From: Sacculina carcini
Taxonomy: Eukaryota; Arthropoda; Thecostraca; Sacculinidae
Assembly: GCA_916048095.2 (NCBI GenBank)
Contig: OU696578.1
Location: 346,298 to 410,297 of the forward strand
DNA: 64,000 nucleotides
Reading direction: 5' to 3'
Shown: piece by piece, positions 11,251 to 23,093 of the stretch
How positions within the stretch are numbered: the stretch's first letter is position 1
How the letters are laid out: each line of letters begins with the position of its first letter
Program-made: the position numbers and the translations under genes
Notes under the pieces: model-generated
The model's input: the letters and a program-made list of their open reading frames with translations, nothing else
Database searches by the model: none
What the model was told of the DNA's origin: nothing

Positions 11251-12031
11251 CCACGAGGCGTGCAATTGAAACCGCATGCCACCGCAGTAGCGGTGACTTG
11301 CACAAGCATACGAGTGACGTTTGATACTGGAGCTTGACTTCGGCTGTTATCATTACAGATACCCAGTGTATGTTACAAGTATATGTAGTGTATGTAGTGC
11401 GTTGAAACAAGGGGCGTGTGCAAACACGAATCTGCAAAACAAGAATGAAAATAGTAAACAGACCAAACTCGGTATTCATATAATTTCAGTCGCACCGACG
11501 ACAATATATTTCACCATCAGCCTGCTGTGTATTGTGAAAGCTTTCAAGAGATATTACGGCACATAATACTATGAAAACCTTTTCACGACCAAGACGTCAC
11601 GACACAGACTAAAATCAGCCCATCATTACAGAACCGTATGACAAGAACAACCACGTGATTCTTACACGTGAACTGCGCCCAAAACGCGGGCAATCACAAT
11701 CACAGTACTGCACATGCACATGCGCATGGCTTGCGTGCTCACTACACACCAGTACACGTTCTATCTACGGATATTCCACAGGCAAAACACGAGCAATATT
11801 TCAAAAAGAAAGTGTATAAAAAATACGTATGCGGGCATATAACGCGACTGAATGCGCAATAATCAATGGAACTCGGCAGCCCGCCAAGATTGTGTGTATG
11901 TGGTCTGCCAAAATAACGGAGCAAAGCTGCGATGGCGGGACGCACGACCAAGCCGTCTTTCTGCAACGTGATGCTTGGCTGAAATGGAATACACACAGGC
12001 AGAAAGTTCCCACGACGCAGTCTGGGCAGGC
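11251..12031. other. no gene recognised
   Basis: Mixed-composition DNA. Open frames such as 11742-12053 (minus) have no splice or family support. Confidence 0.6.
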
Positions 12032-12627
12032 TTAACAATGCGCCAGACCACACACGCCGGCCACTACGGGCTGTGCGACCACAAATCCAGCAAGATCGGC
12101 CGCAGACACGAGAGAAAAACCATTGAGCGAGCGGCCGTCACGTGCGCGCCAATGGCTCTGCGAGTTTTTTGTCAGTTCGCTGGTGTCATTATTGTCACCG
12201 CTGGCCGCCACTGGTGCTTCTGCTGCTGATATAATAGGTTGAGCCTTGTAATCGCTGCTACCATTGAGTGGCACACGACAATAATTCTGAGTGCTAGGTC
12301 GAGTATGGCAGGGCAAGGCAACCGTGGAGCGCATGCCGTCACCACCCGCTGTGGTCACGGCAACTTGTGAATACGATATGTCGTCTATCTCGCTATCACT
12401 GGAACATATGTCGACTAGCACGTGCCCTGCATCGGTGTACACTTCCCTACCGATGTTGTAACTACGAGCACTGGACTGCGTTGCAACTAGGGTCGACGGC
12501 GACGCTAAACTAGCCCCAGTGTCTGACGGTGGCGGGAAATGACGTTCAAAGTCATCAGGAAGTCGATGCAATGGCACATAGCACGGCCGTATGTGTGACA
12601 AGAGGCGACGTGAACCACGGGACAATC
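12032..12627 (-). CDS. probable exon with SUMO-interaction-like motif
   Basis: An acceptor (GTTTGTTTCCAG) precedes position 12627, and the frame stays open for about 198 residues to a stop at 12032. It is acidic and low in structure, with GHVLVDICSSDSEIDD about 70 residues in: a hydrophobic VLVDI run followed by Ser/Asp/Glu, the usual form of a SUMO-interacting motif. It may be the last exon of the gene whose exons lie at 15164-19452, but its phase does not fit the exon candidate at 15164-15388, so an exon is missing or it belongs to another gene. The last 60 residues could be intron read-through. Confidence 0.45.
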
Positions 12628-12775
12628 CTGGAAACAAACACACGTACACATTCACATACAAAAACTAGTGTTTGTGATTTGATATTGTGTGGGCATGTGA
12701 TTATGAGCCCGTGTGAATCAGTGACCTTGATTGCGTTATGACATGGGTGTACAATCTAACCTGGCTATACTATTA

Positions 12776-12872
12776 GATAATACTGTGAGACTATTATACT
12801 GTGAGATCTACTTTCTGTATTGTTCTGTACTGTGAGATCTATTTTCTGAGTACTATAAATACTGTGAGATCG
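12776..12872. repeat. short degenerate tandem repeat
   Basis: TACTGTGAGAtc recurs about four times at 12780-12872, separated by CTATTTTCTG-like spacers. No gene is seen in 12640-13780. Confidence 0.6.
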
Positions 12873-13789
12873 ATTATGACGATATGAGTGAGGAGAGCAC
12901 GGCAAGGTGGTAGAGGCCAGAGAAAGCGGCCAGATATGCACCCTCATAATTTTACCGGCGATGATAAACAGGTTATAACGGCAGCAATTATAAATGTTGT
13001 AGAGCCAGCAGCTAAGCCAGTGACAGATAAAATTCATGATAACTCGTAGAAGAATGAAAATCCTGAGAGGGTCATTGAGCACCAAACGATGTGCTGGAGC
13101 AGCTCTCAAAAACACTGACCGGTTAGGAAGACAAATCAAATGAGAAACAACTCAAACATTAAGACAGGCAGACAGATTTGCCAACGAGAAACTGACACCA
13201 ACAAGGGCTATGATGGCTATGATGAGAGTCATTCAGAAAAGAAGCGTGCAAAACATTCCAACGTGAGACGGCAAAGTCGTCGTCGTGGTCGTCGTGTGAT
13301 ACGCCAACAGAAAGTGGCCTGTTGTGGTCAACGACGCACAAGATCTGCATAAGGTTGATGTCACCTACGACGAGTTCGAGGAATCGAAAATTCATAGCAG
13401 CTGACAAGATTTCGCTGACGTCAGACGACCGATGAACACAACAGCGACACAAAGTACAGTAACACTGAAAATACTCAGTCTGAATGTGTGGTCTCCGATA
13501 TAAATGTTTAGTTAAATAATTTGCTGATACTGTCAATGAATTTCATGCAATATAGTGTAACCGAGACAAAATGTGATAGTATAGACATGGGGAGCGTTGG
13601 CGGTGTCATGAGTAAATTTGGATGTGACATATTCTAAAACACTAGATAAAACCCAATAAGAAACAAATCAGGAGGAAAAATGATTGCTGTTAAAATCTGA
13701 AGTTCTGAGATATCATGTGAGCAATGCCGCCATGACTATGAGTAAAGATGTTGGCTACATGTGCACAAAACCAGATACAAACGTCAGAT

Positions 13790-14440
13790 AAAGATCTCTT
13801 CATAGCATACTTCCAAGTCATTCTAGGTATATCAAAGTAAATCACTTTGATAAGTTGGATGATATTTTGCTCTCAAATGCAGATTGCAGACACAGCATAT
13901 ACGGCGACTTCAATGCACACACCAGTGTTCTCTCAGATATAGCTGATACCAGGTGTTATGATGCTTTTCAAATAGATATCGCAAAATCATTTAAATGATA
14001 TAGCACTCATGTGAAGAGGTTTAACGAAGACCAAAGTATTGAGCTGTTATTGTAAAAAAAACTTATAGAAACTGCATGATTTTGATCCGTTAAATTCAGA
14101 TGTGTACTTTCGGATCACAGTTCCGATCAGTCTAGAATGGAAGATGAAAGGACAAAGGATGATCATCAGAAACATGAATCAGAAGCATGTGAACTAGGAG
14201 ACGTAAGACCAGAAAGATGGAGAGCCGATAAGGTAGAAATATACAGGCATAATGTATGTGCTGAACCTGTCAACAATTTGTTAGTCAGTATACCTTTTCT
14301 AACAATTAATGAGATAAATGACTCAATAGAAAAGCTGATCCTCGAGTTGGCTAGAAAAACATTCCCAGAACAAGCAATGCGGACGTTCTTGACTGTCGGC
14401 AGCATGTTTTGCTGAACGTCTACTAGCTGGTCGAAGGTGT
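13790..14440 (+). pseudogene. LINE endonuclease fragment, degenerate
   Basis: The APE-type endonuclease block IYGDFNAHTSVLSDI is followed, across stops and shifts, by NEDQSIELLL, a region aligning with the family's FDP..SDV block near 14090-14115, and RPERWRADKVEIYRHNV. The order matches the endonuclease-to-linker region of non-LTR elements with the GDFNAHTG signature. No RT follows. It is an old 5' piece unlike the other LINEs here. Confidence 0.7.
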
Positions 14441-15163
14441 TCGTTGAGTCGTTGAATAGGTGCATGAATTGTTGAACAATTCACTTGTGTTAAACTAATA
14501 TTGAATGAATAACACGCAGCCACATGCGCGTCTAATTAGGTCGCCGTCAACTGACCGCAGCGAATGGTAGTCAATCGGTCGTGCCGCTGCTGAATAGTGA
14601 AGCAGTACACATGCGACCATGCGCGCGACGCATGCGCACTACAAGACCTCCACGTGATCGGCCAGCGGAGCCGTGCAGTCAACTTACTGGAGAACAAAAC
14701 CACACGAACGTACACTCATTTCCAACCGTCATGCAATCACATCCATCAATCAAGCACAACATGCGCAAACCTAAAAACTCTACCTTCACTGAAGACGCTA
14801 AAACTTTACGAAGTATTCGGCGAACAATTGAAGGATCTCGATAAACAAAACAAGGAACTGACATAAAGAACAATGAATAGTGGATAATCTCGCAAGAAAA
14901 CACGTTACGTACGCTCACAAACGAGGCATATGATGTTAAATTGTAAACGCACAGCGCACGAAAAGATCGTGTACGTGCTGTAAAATGATTTTATAAAACA
15001 GAAGCGAGCACATAACAATACGACCAACCTCACCAAGTCAAAAAAATGGACACATTACAAAGATTAATGGTACCTACACCTGACTAGATAATAATTGCGA
15101 ATTGACTGGTACTCACATACAGCTAGCAAACAAGTTGTTTGGCCCGGTCAGTGCTGTACTCAC

Positions 15164-18100
15164 CTGGACACATCGGTGTGGCAGTAGCGCTCGTAAGTCA
15201 CACAGTGGCTGATCAAAGGCGACGCAGCGGCTCGCTGCAGCATTCGTCGACCGAGCAGCGAGCTAACATCGAGTTTCTTGAGCACGGCCAGCAGAGAAAA
15301 TCGACACCGACGCCACCGCCGCCGTTCTCCCACGTGCAGCAACGTGCTGGTTGAGTGTGGCCCAGGGTTCGGTGCCCGGGGTTCGGTGCTGTCAAGTAGC
15401 CGAATCTGTCAGAAACACACCCAGCCGATATGCATCAACTTACATCTTTGCAGTCATATTTAATGGCTGTGTTTCCTGAATCACAGCGACATTAAATTGT
15501 ACAGACCATAGCGATAAGAAATCAGCGCTTCGTGGTTCGCACATGCAAGTATTGTGTGGTCGTGTGTAATATCTGTGCGAGTAGTGTGAGCGTATATTGA
15601 GCAGGTGAACTGTCGATACAATGAGACCGCCTATCTGTCAACCCTATTCAGATAAGTTTCTTATTGTGATGATAGGATACAAATATCACAATGGTGAGCT
15701 TTGATATCAGCTATCGACACCGGACAAACTTCGTATAAAACTGGACAAAACACAACGATGCACAACTCGCAAAACTGTGACATTTCATCACATTTTCCAA
15801 TTAGCGACTACTTCAGAAACAGGCTCGTATTTGAGTATCGGACTGCATTCCATTTGACGTGGATCAATGAAGACTAATCAACTAATCAGCTCATTCACTG
15901 ATCAAACTAAGCTCAATGTGAGCACAAAAACTCATGAACGGGCATGAACACACAACGTGAAAAATCCTTAGTGACACTATGATGACTAAATAAAGTTATA
16001 ATCAATAAAACAAATTATTAGGCTAAAACAGGAAATGGAATGCGCACAAAAAAGGTCAGCTGGCATACTGAATTAGCACGGTATAGGCCAGAAATGTACA
16101 CTAGTACCGCACTTAACCTCTGCCCACATCACGCTAAAACAAGTAAATACTGACACTAACTGTAAATGTCGTTCTCTTTTAACACTATGAAGTAAACGAA
16201 ATAATTCTTTATATTTTCAGCAGATATGGAGGTTTAATGGACGCCTTAACGGCATCCAGAAAAATACAATAACGTTGAAAGTCAAACATATGACTGGACA
16301 AGTGACATATAGATAATATAGCAGTCATAGTATATACCTGTCAAGCATGATACAGCACATGTATTACAGCTAATATGAGCTAGCACAAACGCACCTGGGG
16401 CGCGAGTTGTGAAGGCACCAGTTCGAGCTGCGCTAGATACTTCGGCTGAGAAGCGGTGGCCAAAACAAGACGCTGACCTTCACTCGGTCCACTCTGCTCG
16501 TGACCGCTTGTCTCGTCACTCATCCCGTCGTCTGTCGGCGCTTCATCAACATGAGATAGCAGATCACTGCATGTGCGCTCATGAACCTGTGGCACATGCA
16601 TTCTCAGCATTCAACATGCATGCTTGTGTTTGACTATTAACAATACTGTCAACTATTTCTCTAGCGATTATTCCTCGCTCGTCCGACCGATTTGAGTACA
16701 GTCCCCATTGGTATACTGCCACTATACGTTCAAATCAGTATTACACGGGCTGCATAAGTAGCAGTCTGCACGTCTAGAAGACTTACGATCTTTACGGCAC
16801 GAATTACAACTAGTAGCTACAAAACCCAGCTCCACATGAGCATGCATAGACACAAACTAGTGTTTTGTGGTACACTGCACAAATTCGTTAATGCTCAACA
16901 ACTCATACAGACAGGAAGTAAGAGAGCGTGTACATATTCCCGTCATATATGAAACCCAGTGAGCTTGAGCATGTGTGCAAAAAACAAGTGCATTTTCAGC
17001 CAGGCGCACAGACTTCCTCATATGCGCCGAAAGTACCTCACACCACAACCGATCCTCAAACACGACTCAACACATTCATACCGACACTGTCACATGCACT
17101 AGCACACGCACACACACTCAAGCATATATACATACATACAACACAATTCAGACATCCGCACACAGACGCTGAAGTGACCAATCAGCGACGAACTGGGCAC
17201 GTGCTCGCCAACGCGGGATATGTTCACATTACAAAAGCACACAACCGTATAGGCAAAAGCTTACACAAATACACTAACACACAATCTCTCATTCACTCTG
17301 CCTTAACGTACACAATCACACAAAACGCACACGTGTGCACATATATATGTGTGTGTGTGTGCACATGTTATATATGTACACCTATATGTTATGTATGTAC
17401 ACCTAAATGTTTGACACACATGTTATGTATGTATGCGGTCACCTCGACATCACCGACCGAAGTGAACTCGTCACCACAGCCGTCACACAGATAGATAGCA
17501 TGCGGTGAAGACGGTGGCGTCTCTTGCACCATGTCGCACGCATTATCACTCAGTGACAGCCTCGAGTGTGTGGCTAGAAGACGGCGGCTCGATGGTACAT
17601 TGTAGCGATGCTGATCGTAAAACTGTCACATATACATATATATCCACATATATACACCGTAAAACTTCTATTTAAACAGCACCTCTAATAAAATATCACC
17701 TGAGGAAACTATTTAAAAATCCGATATAGATCATCCTAAAAGTATTGTTTTTCGAGTTTTCAGATTGCCTATAAAGCCGCGGTCACACGAGGCCAATTGT
17801 TGGCCTAGCCAACTGTTGGCTTGCAGCGGACAATCGTAGGCTAGGCCAACAGTTGACTAGGACAACAGCTGGCTTGCGAGTGGTCACACGAGGCCAGTAA
17901 TTGTCCAAGCCAATAGATGTGGTGCAGAGTACGTCGGTTTGGTTTATTTCGCTCTCCTGACTATACCATTTGAATTTTGATTTAATCCAGGTGTATTCTT
18001 GAATGAACAGATCATAAATATATTCTGATCGTATAATATAAATATATTAACATATTCTACGGCTTATATTTATTTTACCTATATATATATTTGTCAAAAT

Positions 18101-19452
18101 TTAATCTAGTAATGTATCAAACATTAACATAAATTATACAAATATTAGATTACAGATTCCACCTCATCAATATAAAATGGTCACAATAAAACTAATACAA
18201 AAACACAACGCATCACAGGCTCTCAAACTGAGTTGAATTCGCTTCACGCGTTGCTTTAGCGCCTTGTGCTGAAAAACGGAGGATCGAATATTTGCCTTGC
18301 GCGAGAATTCTATCATTTTCAGCGTGACAGTGCGCGTTCACTGCACGGCAACGTAGCGCCCTCTTGAGGCAAGCGGCTGAAACGCAGGTCAATAGGCTTG
18401 AAAAGTTGAACATGTTCAACTTTGGTTTTCCAGGCAATTGTTGGTCAAGCCAACAATTGGCCTCGTGTGACCACGGCTTAATAGTTATCACTTATTTCTT
18501 TACAATGTATTACAGACAAAAACCAAAACGTTTAGTGAAGTGTCGTGTTGTAAATGTTACGTTTCACTGGTATCTGATACGCAGCCCTAATGCATCCAGA
18601 ATGTGGCGAGAAATTCAGTCCGGCTCGCTCGCACGTGCCAACTCACCACGTTCTCGTTGCGACAGGACACCACCAGCATGCCGGACACGCTGTCACAGAG
18701 CGCTGTGGTGCCGTCACTGTTGGTCTTCACAAGCAGTCGTCCGAGCTGAACCAGTCGCGATAAACGGCCACCCAGCTCCAGAAGGTAGCAACAGTCTGCG
18801 GCTGCGTAACAGCGACGCACGAGATCACGCAACCGCTCATCATGATCCTGAAACAACTCAAATCGAAACACGACCAACTTACATATCCGAGCAATAAACT
18901 CACAAAGCCAAACAACAAGCTTCACCTGACACATGTATCGGCACCGCAGTGTGGTGGTTGCCGCGGCGGATTTATTGGTCGGTGTCCTGGGTTCCAATCG
19001 CAGACCGTGCGGTGACTACGTATTTATGTGTACATACACAGTACGTATGTATGTGTGCATGTATGTACGTGTGTATGTATGTTTGTATGTATGCATCCGC
19101 CTAAATAGCCTTATCAGACGTTTACCATTAGGCCAAGTCAATGGTGCCCTAAGTGAACACCACTTGACCGGACAACACTTTCTGAACATATATAAAGAAG
19201 AAATATCACGACATAACCATGACACCTAAGACTAAGACAATAATCACGAACAATCATGCACAATTGGTCTTAACAATCATGACCAGCTCAGCATGGTGAC
19301 CGCACCTTGGCTATTTCGCGCTTGATATTGAAGTTGACATAGGGCATGGTACGCGGCCACCACACGGGTCGTCGCACAGTCTTCAATGCCGAGTCACTAC
19401 GAACGCCCAGAGCACAAAACAACAGAAAACGGACAAAATCTGCCAGCGTCTC
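15164..19452 (-). CDS. NRF-1/ewg-like DNA-binding block plus C2HC finger gene, partial
   Basis: Four phase-0 exons join cleanly: 19306-19452, 18647-18847, 17443-17622 and 16395-16586; a fifth candidate, 15164-15388, has a perfect GTGAGT donor but unresolved phase. Exons 1-2 read LADFVRFLLF...RRPVWWPRTMPYVN...LRDLVRRCYAA, resembling the WWP..(I/V)PWAN...LR.IV.NCY block of the NRF-1/erect-wing DNA-binding domain. Exon 3 ends and exon 4 starts inside a finger, CDGCGDEF...VHERTC (C-X2-C...H-X3-C). Exon 4 is acidic, then QPKYLAQLELVP. A nuclear, DNA-binding role is inferred. The start is not found upstream of 19452, and I do not recognise an ortholog. Confidence 0.6.
17030..17340 (+). mobile_element. 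old copy of the TRIM-like LTR
   Basis: Around GACCAATCAGCGACGAACTGGG (17176 on) the order of blocks matches the young LTR: CCAATCAGCG, CTCGCC, CGCGGG, ATG.ACA.T...AAA, then CACA-rich. It has diverged strongly and lacks the first hairpin. The rest of 16587-17440 has no gene apart from a (TG)n tract at 17348-17360. Confidence 0.5.
17775..18478. mobile_element. PIF/Harbinger-like MITE, 704 bp
   Basis: The ends are inverted repeats starting AGCC(G)CGGTCACACGAGGCC, about 33 bp with one or two mismatches, flanked by TAA at 17772-17774 and 18479-18481. Three-base TAA/TTA duplications are the mark of PIF/Harbinger (family knowledge). The left end contains an extra GGTCACACGAGGCCA copy and several TTGGC/GCCAA inversions. 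No transposase frame. It lies in the intron between exons at 17622 and 18647. Confidence 0.8.
19030..19096. repeat. (GTAT)n-rich microsatellite
   Basis: Imperfect GTAT/GTGT units in the intron between the exons at 18847 and 19306. Nothing else is recognised in that intron. Confidence 0.8.
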
Positions 19453-19635
19453 CTATAATCACACAAATGGCATGCAATTTGAGTGGTTTTGACACTCATG
19501 TGTTACATCTACGCCAGATTATTATTTATATATAATAGAATATCTGGCGGCACATTGCCCTTATCTACCATATTTCCAGCCAATGATAGCACGAAATCAC
19601 CCTCAACAATTCAGCGTTGCATTCTATAACGTTAA

Positions 19636-19870
19636 CCCTATAACGCCGGAATTTTGATAGGTTCTTACAACAAAAACACTGTTATTTCATTGTTCATCTC
19701 GATTTCGTTGAATCTACTGCCACAAAACAAAATTACCGCCCTTCTTTCACTATGATCGGTACATGGTGTAGAAGTCGTGGCAGTAGACACTTGCTGTTAC
19801 TTACTGGATATTATCAGCAGTCAGCTAATGAATCAAACGTCACAACATCCACACGCTCGGCGTTATAGGG
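19636..19870. mobile_element. piggyBac-like MITE, 235 bp
   Basis: CCCTATAACGCCG at 19636 is inverted at the other end (CGGCGTTATAGGG, ending 19870). The flanks are TTAA on both sides (19632-19635 and 19871-19874), the invariant piggyBac target. No coding frame. Confidence 0.85.
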
Positions 19871-20282
19871 TTAAAAGCCACAACAATAGCCATGGATAGC
19901 AAAATATAAATGTTATAACACGTGCACTCCCTGAACACACGCTGTCACATAAGCCTGACTAGAATGTGTGTACACAGCGTGTTCGTATGAGTGATAAATT
20001 AGCAATGGCCTGAATCCTCACTCATTTTCCCGAACCGGGGCTTTGCTGTCCCACTCGCGCATACAACATCACACGAACAACAGCCACAACAACTATACTC
20101 CAACGCACGAATACCACTCGCAAACTCAACTCTTCGTTTGATCGATACATCATAACCTATCAAACAGCGAAAAAACACAAATCAAATTCCACATAAATCC
20201 ACATTTCGCGTGACACTAATCACAAAACACTTTCAATTTAACCAAATAGAGTCATCACACAGCAGCAACAGCACAAACATCG

Positions 20283-20679
20283 TGTTGTATGATCGTATTC
20301 AGTTAGAGAGTGTGTATGAGAGTGTGTCTGCGTGAACGTGTTAGTGTATCTGTGTGTGATCGTGTATTGTGGAATTATTTATTGTGTGAAAGATTGTGTG
20401 AGCGAGTGTGTATAGTTGTGTCGGTGTGTGTGTATGTGTTTGTCAAGTATTCATGCCCCGCGGCGGCGAGCGAGTGACCGGCTCACCGCTGATTGGTTGT
20501 TGCGGTGGGTGAGGACTGTGCGTGTGTGTGTGTCGGTGTGTGCTCCCGTGTGTCACGGTGTGAGTGTAGGAGTCGTGTTCGAAGTGTGGTAGTGTTGCGA
20601 CCCCTTGTAGGCGCGCGTGGGCATCACTGCCCCACGCGCGCACGTCCGTAAATATATTTTAGTTTTCTGTTCTTCTACA
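20283..20679. mobile_element. solo LTR of the TRIM-like family, reverse orientation
   Basis: It begins TGTTGTATGA and ends TCTTCTACA, the reverse of the young LTR, with CATCG duplicated at 20278-20282 and 20680-20684. A lone LTR with a 5-bp duplication implies LTR-LTR recombination. Its hairpin (20609-20643) has the loop in the orientation opposite to the rest of the LTR. Confidence 0.88.
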
Positions 20680-20684
20680 CATCG

Positions 20685-21885
20685 CTACAGTATGCACGTA
20701 TTAAATTCACTTCACATTGTTGTATAATTGTTATGTAGTGCGTTGTAATAGTTGTCACGTGTTGTAGATGTTATGCCAAAAGTGATTGGAGACTGATGGA
20801 CCGTTAGGAATTTGAAAAGCAGTGGGAAAGAGAGAGAGAAGTGATAGGAAGTCAGAGACAGAATAATATTTTACTTTTAAGCTTTTAACTTCTTTAAGAC
20901 TTTTAAGCGTTATTGTTCGTGAAATATTGTTTCGTATATATTTTCTTATTGTTCGTACTGCTTGGAGTTTGATCACACACATAACACAATTGATGCAAAC
21001 ACGATAAACAACAAAAAACATCTTACCTTTTCGAGATCTTCAATGGAGCACGGTTTACCTCTGGAGAAAAGTAAGGGAAGTCTGGACACCATGACCGAAT
21101 TCCTAAAAATTCCTCCATCGTCAACATGCTTCATTATTGTGGAGATATGTTATAGTTCAGTAAAAAGGAGGCAATCTGTTGAACAGAAAAAACAAACCAC
21201 AACATAAGCCCGAAAATTCCTCAAATAAATCCAGAAAAGTCAAATTTGCGAGTACACAATGAAAAAAAACAAATTAACTGAATTCATCTCTACAGGACAA
21301 GCCCATGATTATAGATTTTTAAATACATGAACACTGCAAGACGTCATGAACGTAAACACACTAAATCTGTTAGTTTTCATCAGCTCGGATTACCGCATTA
21401 AGACTCTAACCGCCGTATATTTTGGTTAATCACAATAGCAATATATTAAGCGCACATGAAAAACATTACCGATGTGAGGATTTACCAGGGAGGATAGTGA
21501 AGTAACAGGCAGGCAGGGTTAACGTTTGAGACGAAATTCATGGAATTCGAGCACTGCAAGTATTAAAACAATCGTATTGTATACATACAATTTAATTGTA
21601 CACAAATTTGTCTATCATCATCATCATCATGTATTTGCCAAACCCATCATAACAAACATTCACACACAAAATACCAGATAATTCACAATGTTAGGATGGC
21701 TGGGCATAAGAAGCCTGGAGGCTTGTACTGCCCTTTTCTAACATACAATATACATTAGCATATATACACATACATAATATATACAACTAATAATAAAAAC
21801 GAAAGTTTTTCGATCATACCACACTGTTAAAATGTTAATTTGTCAATGCTGTTAGAAAATGTTTTTTCTATTATATTTTAGCCTA
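20685..21885. other. no gene recognised
   Basis: AT-rich sequence without supported exons. The open frame at 20962-21207 has no family resemblance. Confidence 0.6.
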
Positions 21886-22319
21886 TGGTGATAGCCACAC
21901 TGGTGTGAGTGAAGTGTCTTGTCTGTGTTATGAAGTGAAGTGACCAACTGCAACCGGCACAATCACAATATATTCACTGGTCACACTCAGCGACACAACC
22001 AGAAAAATAGAGAGAGTTATAAACGGTCGCACACATATTTATACATCTACACACACGCATATATACCAATAGGCCATAGTTACAAGGAAGTGACATGAAC
22101 ACTCATTGATAGACACGCATACAAACATTGCATACACAAACAGTTAACGCTGACCTGAACTTAGCCAAAGGCACCATAGAGTCAACACAAGCCTCCGACC
22201 TTGACACACCCAACACCAACTAACACACAGGCACACACTTGAGTTAGCCACATAACACCGACATAAACAATATACAATATGCATATGACAATTCACACAC
22301 ACCAGTGTGGCTATCACCA
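21886..22319. mobile_element. inverted-repeat element, unclassified
   Basis: TGGTGATAGCCACACTGGTGTG at 21886-21907 is repeated in reverse at 22298-22319. The interior is CA-rich and non-coding. No clear target duplication. Confidence 0.6.
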
Positions 22320-22797
22320 GTTTTAATGAGGTGGATATTTGGAATAATTTGTCAACAGAACAAAACAAATTTTTGAGTAATCATGTTTTTTGTAAAGAAA
22401 CCATGTTTTTTATGAAAAAATGCAATGATGTTTTTCAAATTCGTTTTTTTAATGTACAGATTCAGAAAATATTTACAGCAGAACAAGACAAGTTAATCGG
22501 TTGGTCTAGTGTTTTTTCGACAAACGTTTACTTAAACTAACGCTTTTTAATGAAACAATGCTTTCTAGAACAGTCTCTATGGAAGATAGATTTGATTGAT
22601 GTGCGTTCAAATACCTTTGTATATCAAGTAGCCTGCTGGTATAAGCGGCTGGTTGAACCACTTGATTTAAACTGTTTTCTTAATCCATGTGTTTTTTCAA
22701 TATATGAAGCACGCGCTCTTCTCGGTGAAGTCCAGAACAGTGGAGAACTGCTTCCTCCAAGCGGGGCTTACTTAAACAGAAGCAAAAGTTGTGGTGA
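22320..22797. other. AT-rich, no gene recognised
   Basis: Irregular CATGTTTTTT/ATGTTTTTC runs around 22380-22440. The open frame 22307-22540 has no recognised domain. Confidence 0.5.
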
Positions 22798-23093
22798 TGT
22801 AACAGGCAACAAAAGAACTAAAATGTATTCAGACAGGCGCGTGTGGGCATCACCGCCCCACACGCGCCTACAAGAGGTCACACTCCGATCGCACCACAAA
22901 CACTACTCCTAGCTCACACCGTGACACACGGGAGCACATCCGGACACACACACGCGCACAGTCCTCACCCGCCGCAACAACCAATCAGCGGCGAGCCGGT
23001 CATTCGCTCGCCGCCGCGGGGCATGTACAATTCACAAACGCATACAAACACAGCTATACACACTTGCTCACACACTCTCACTCGCAATACGAG
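22798..23093. mobile_element. diverged LTR copy of the TRIM-like family
   Basis: It starts TGTAACAGGCAACAAAAGAAC, aligns through both hairpins and the CCAATCAGCG box (22983-22992), and fades near 23093. Same orientation as the pair at 8396-9811. The main hairpin (22835-22869) has a paired C-to-T / G-to-A change that keeps its stem. Confidence 0.8.
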
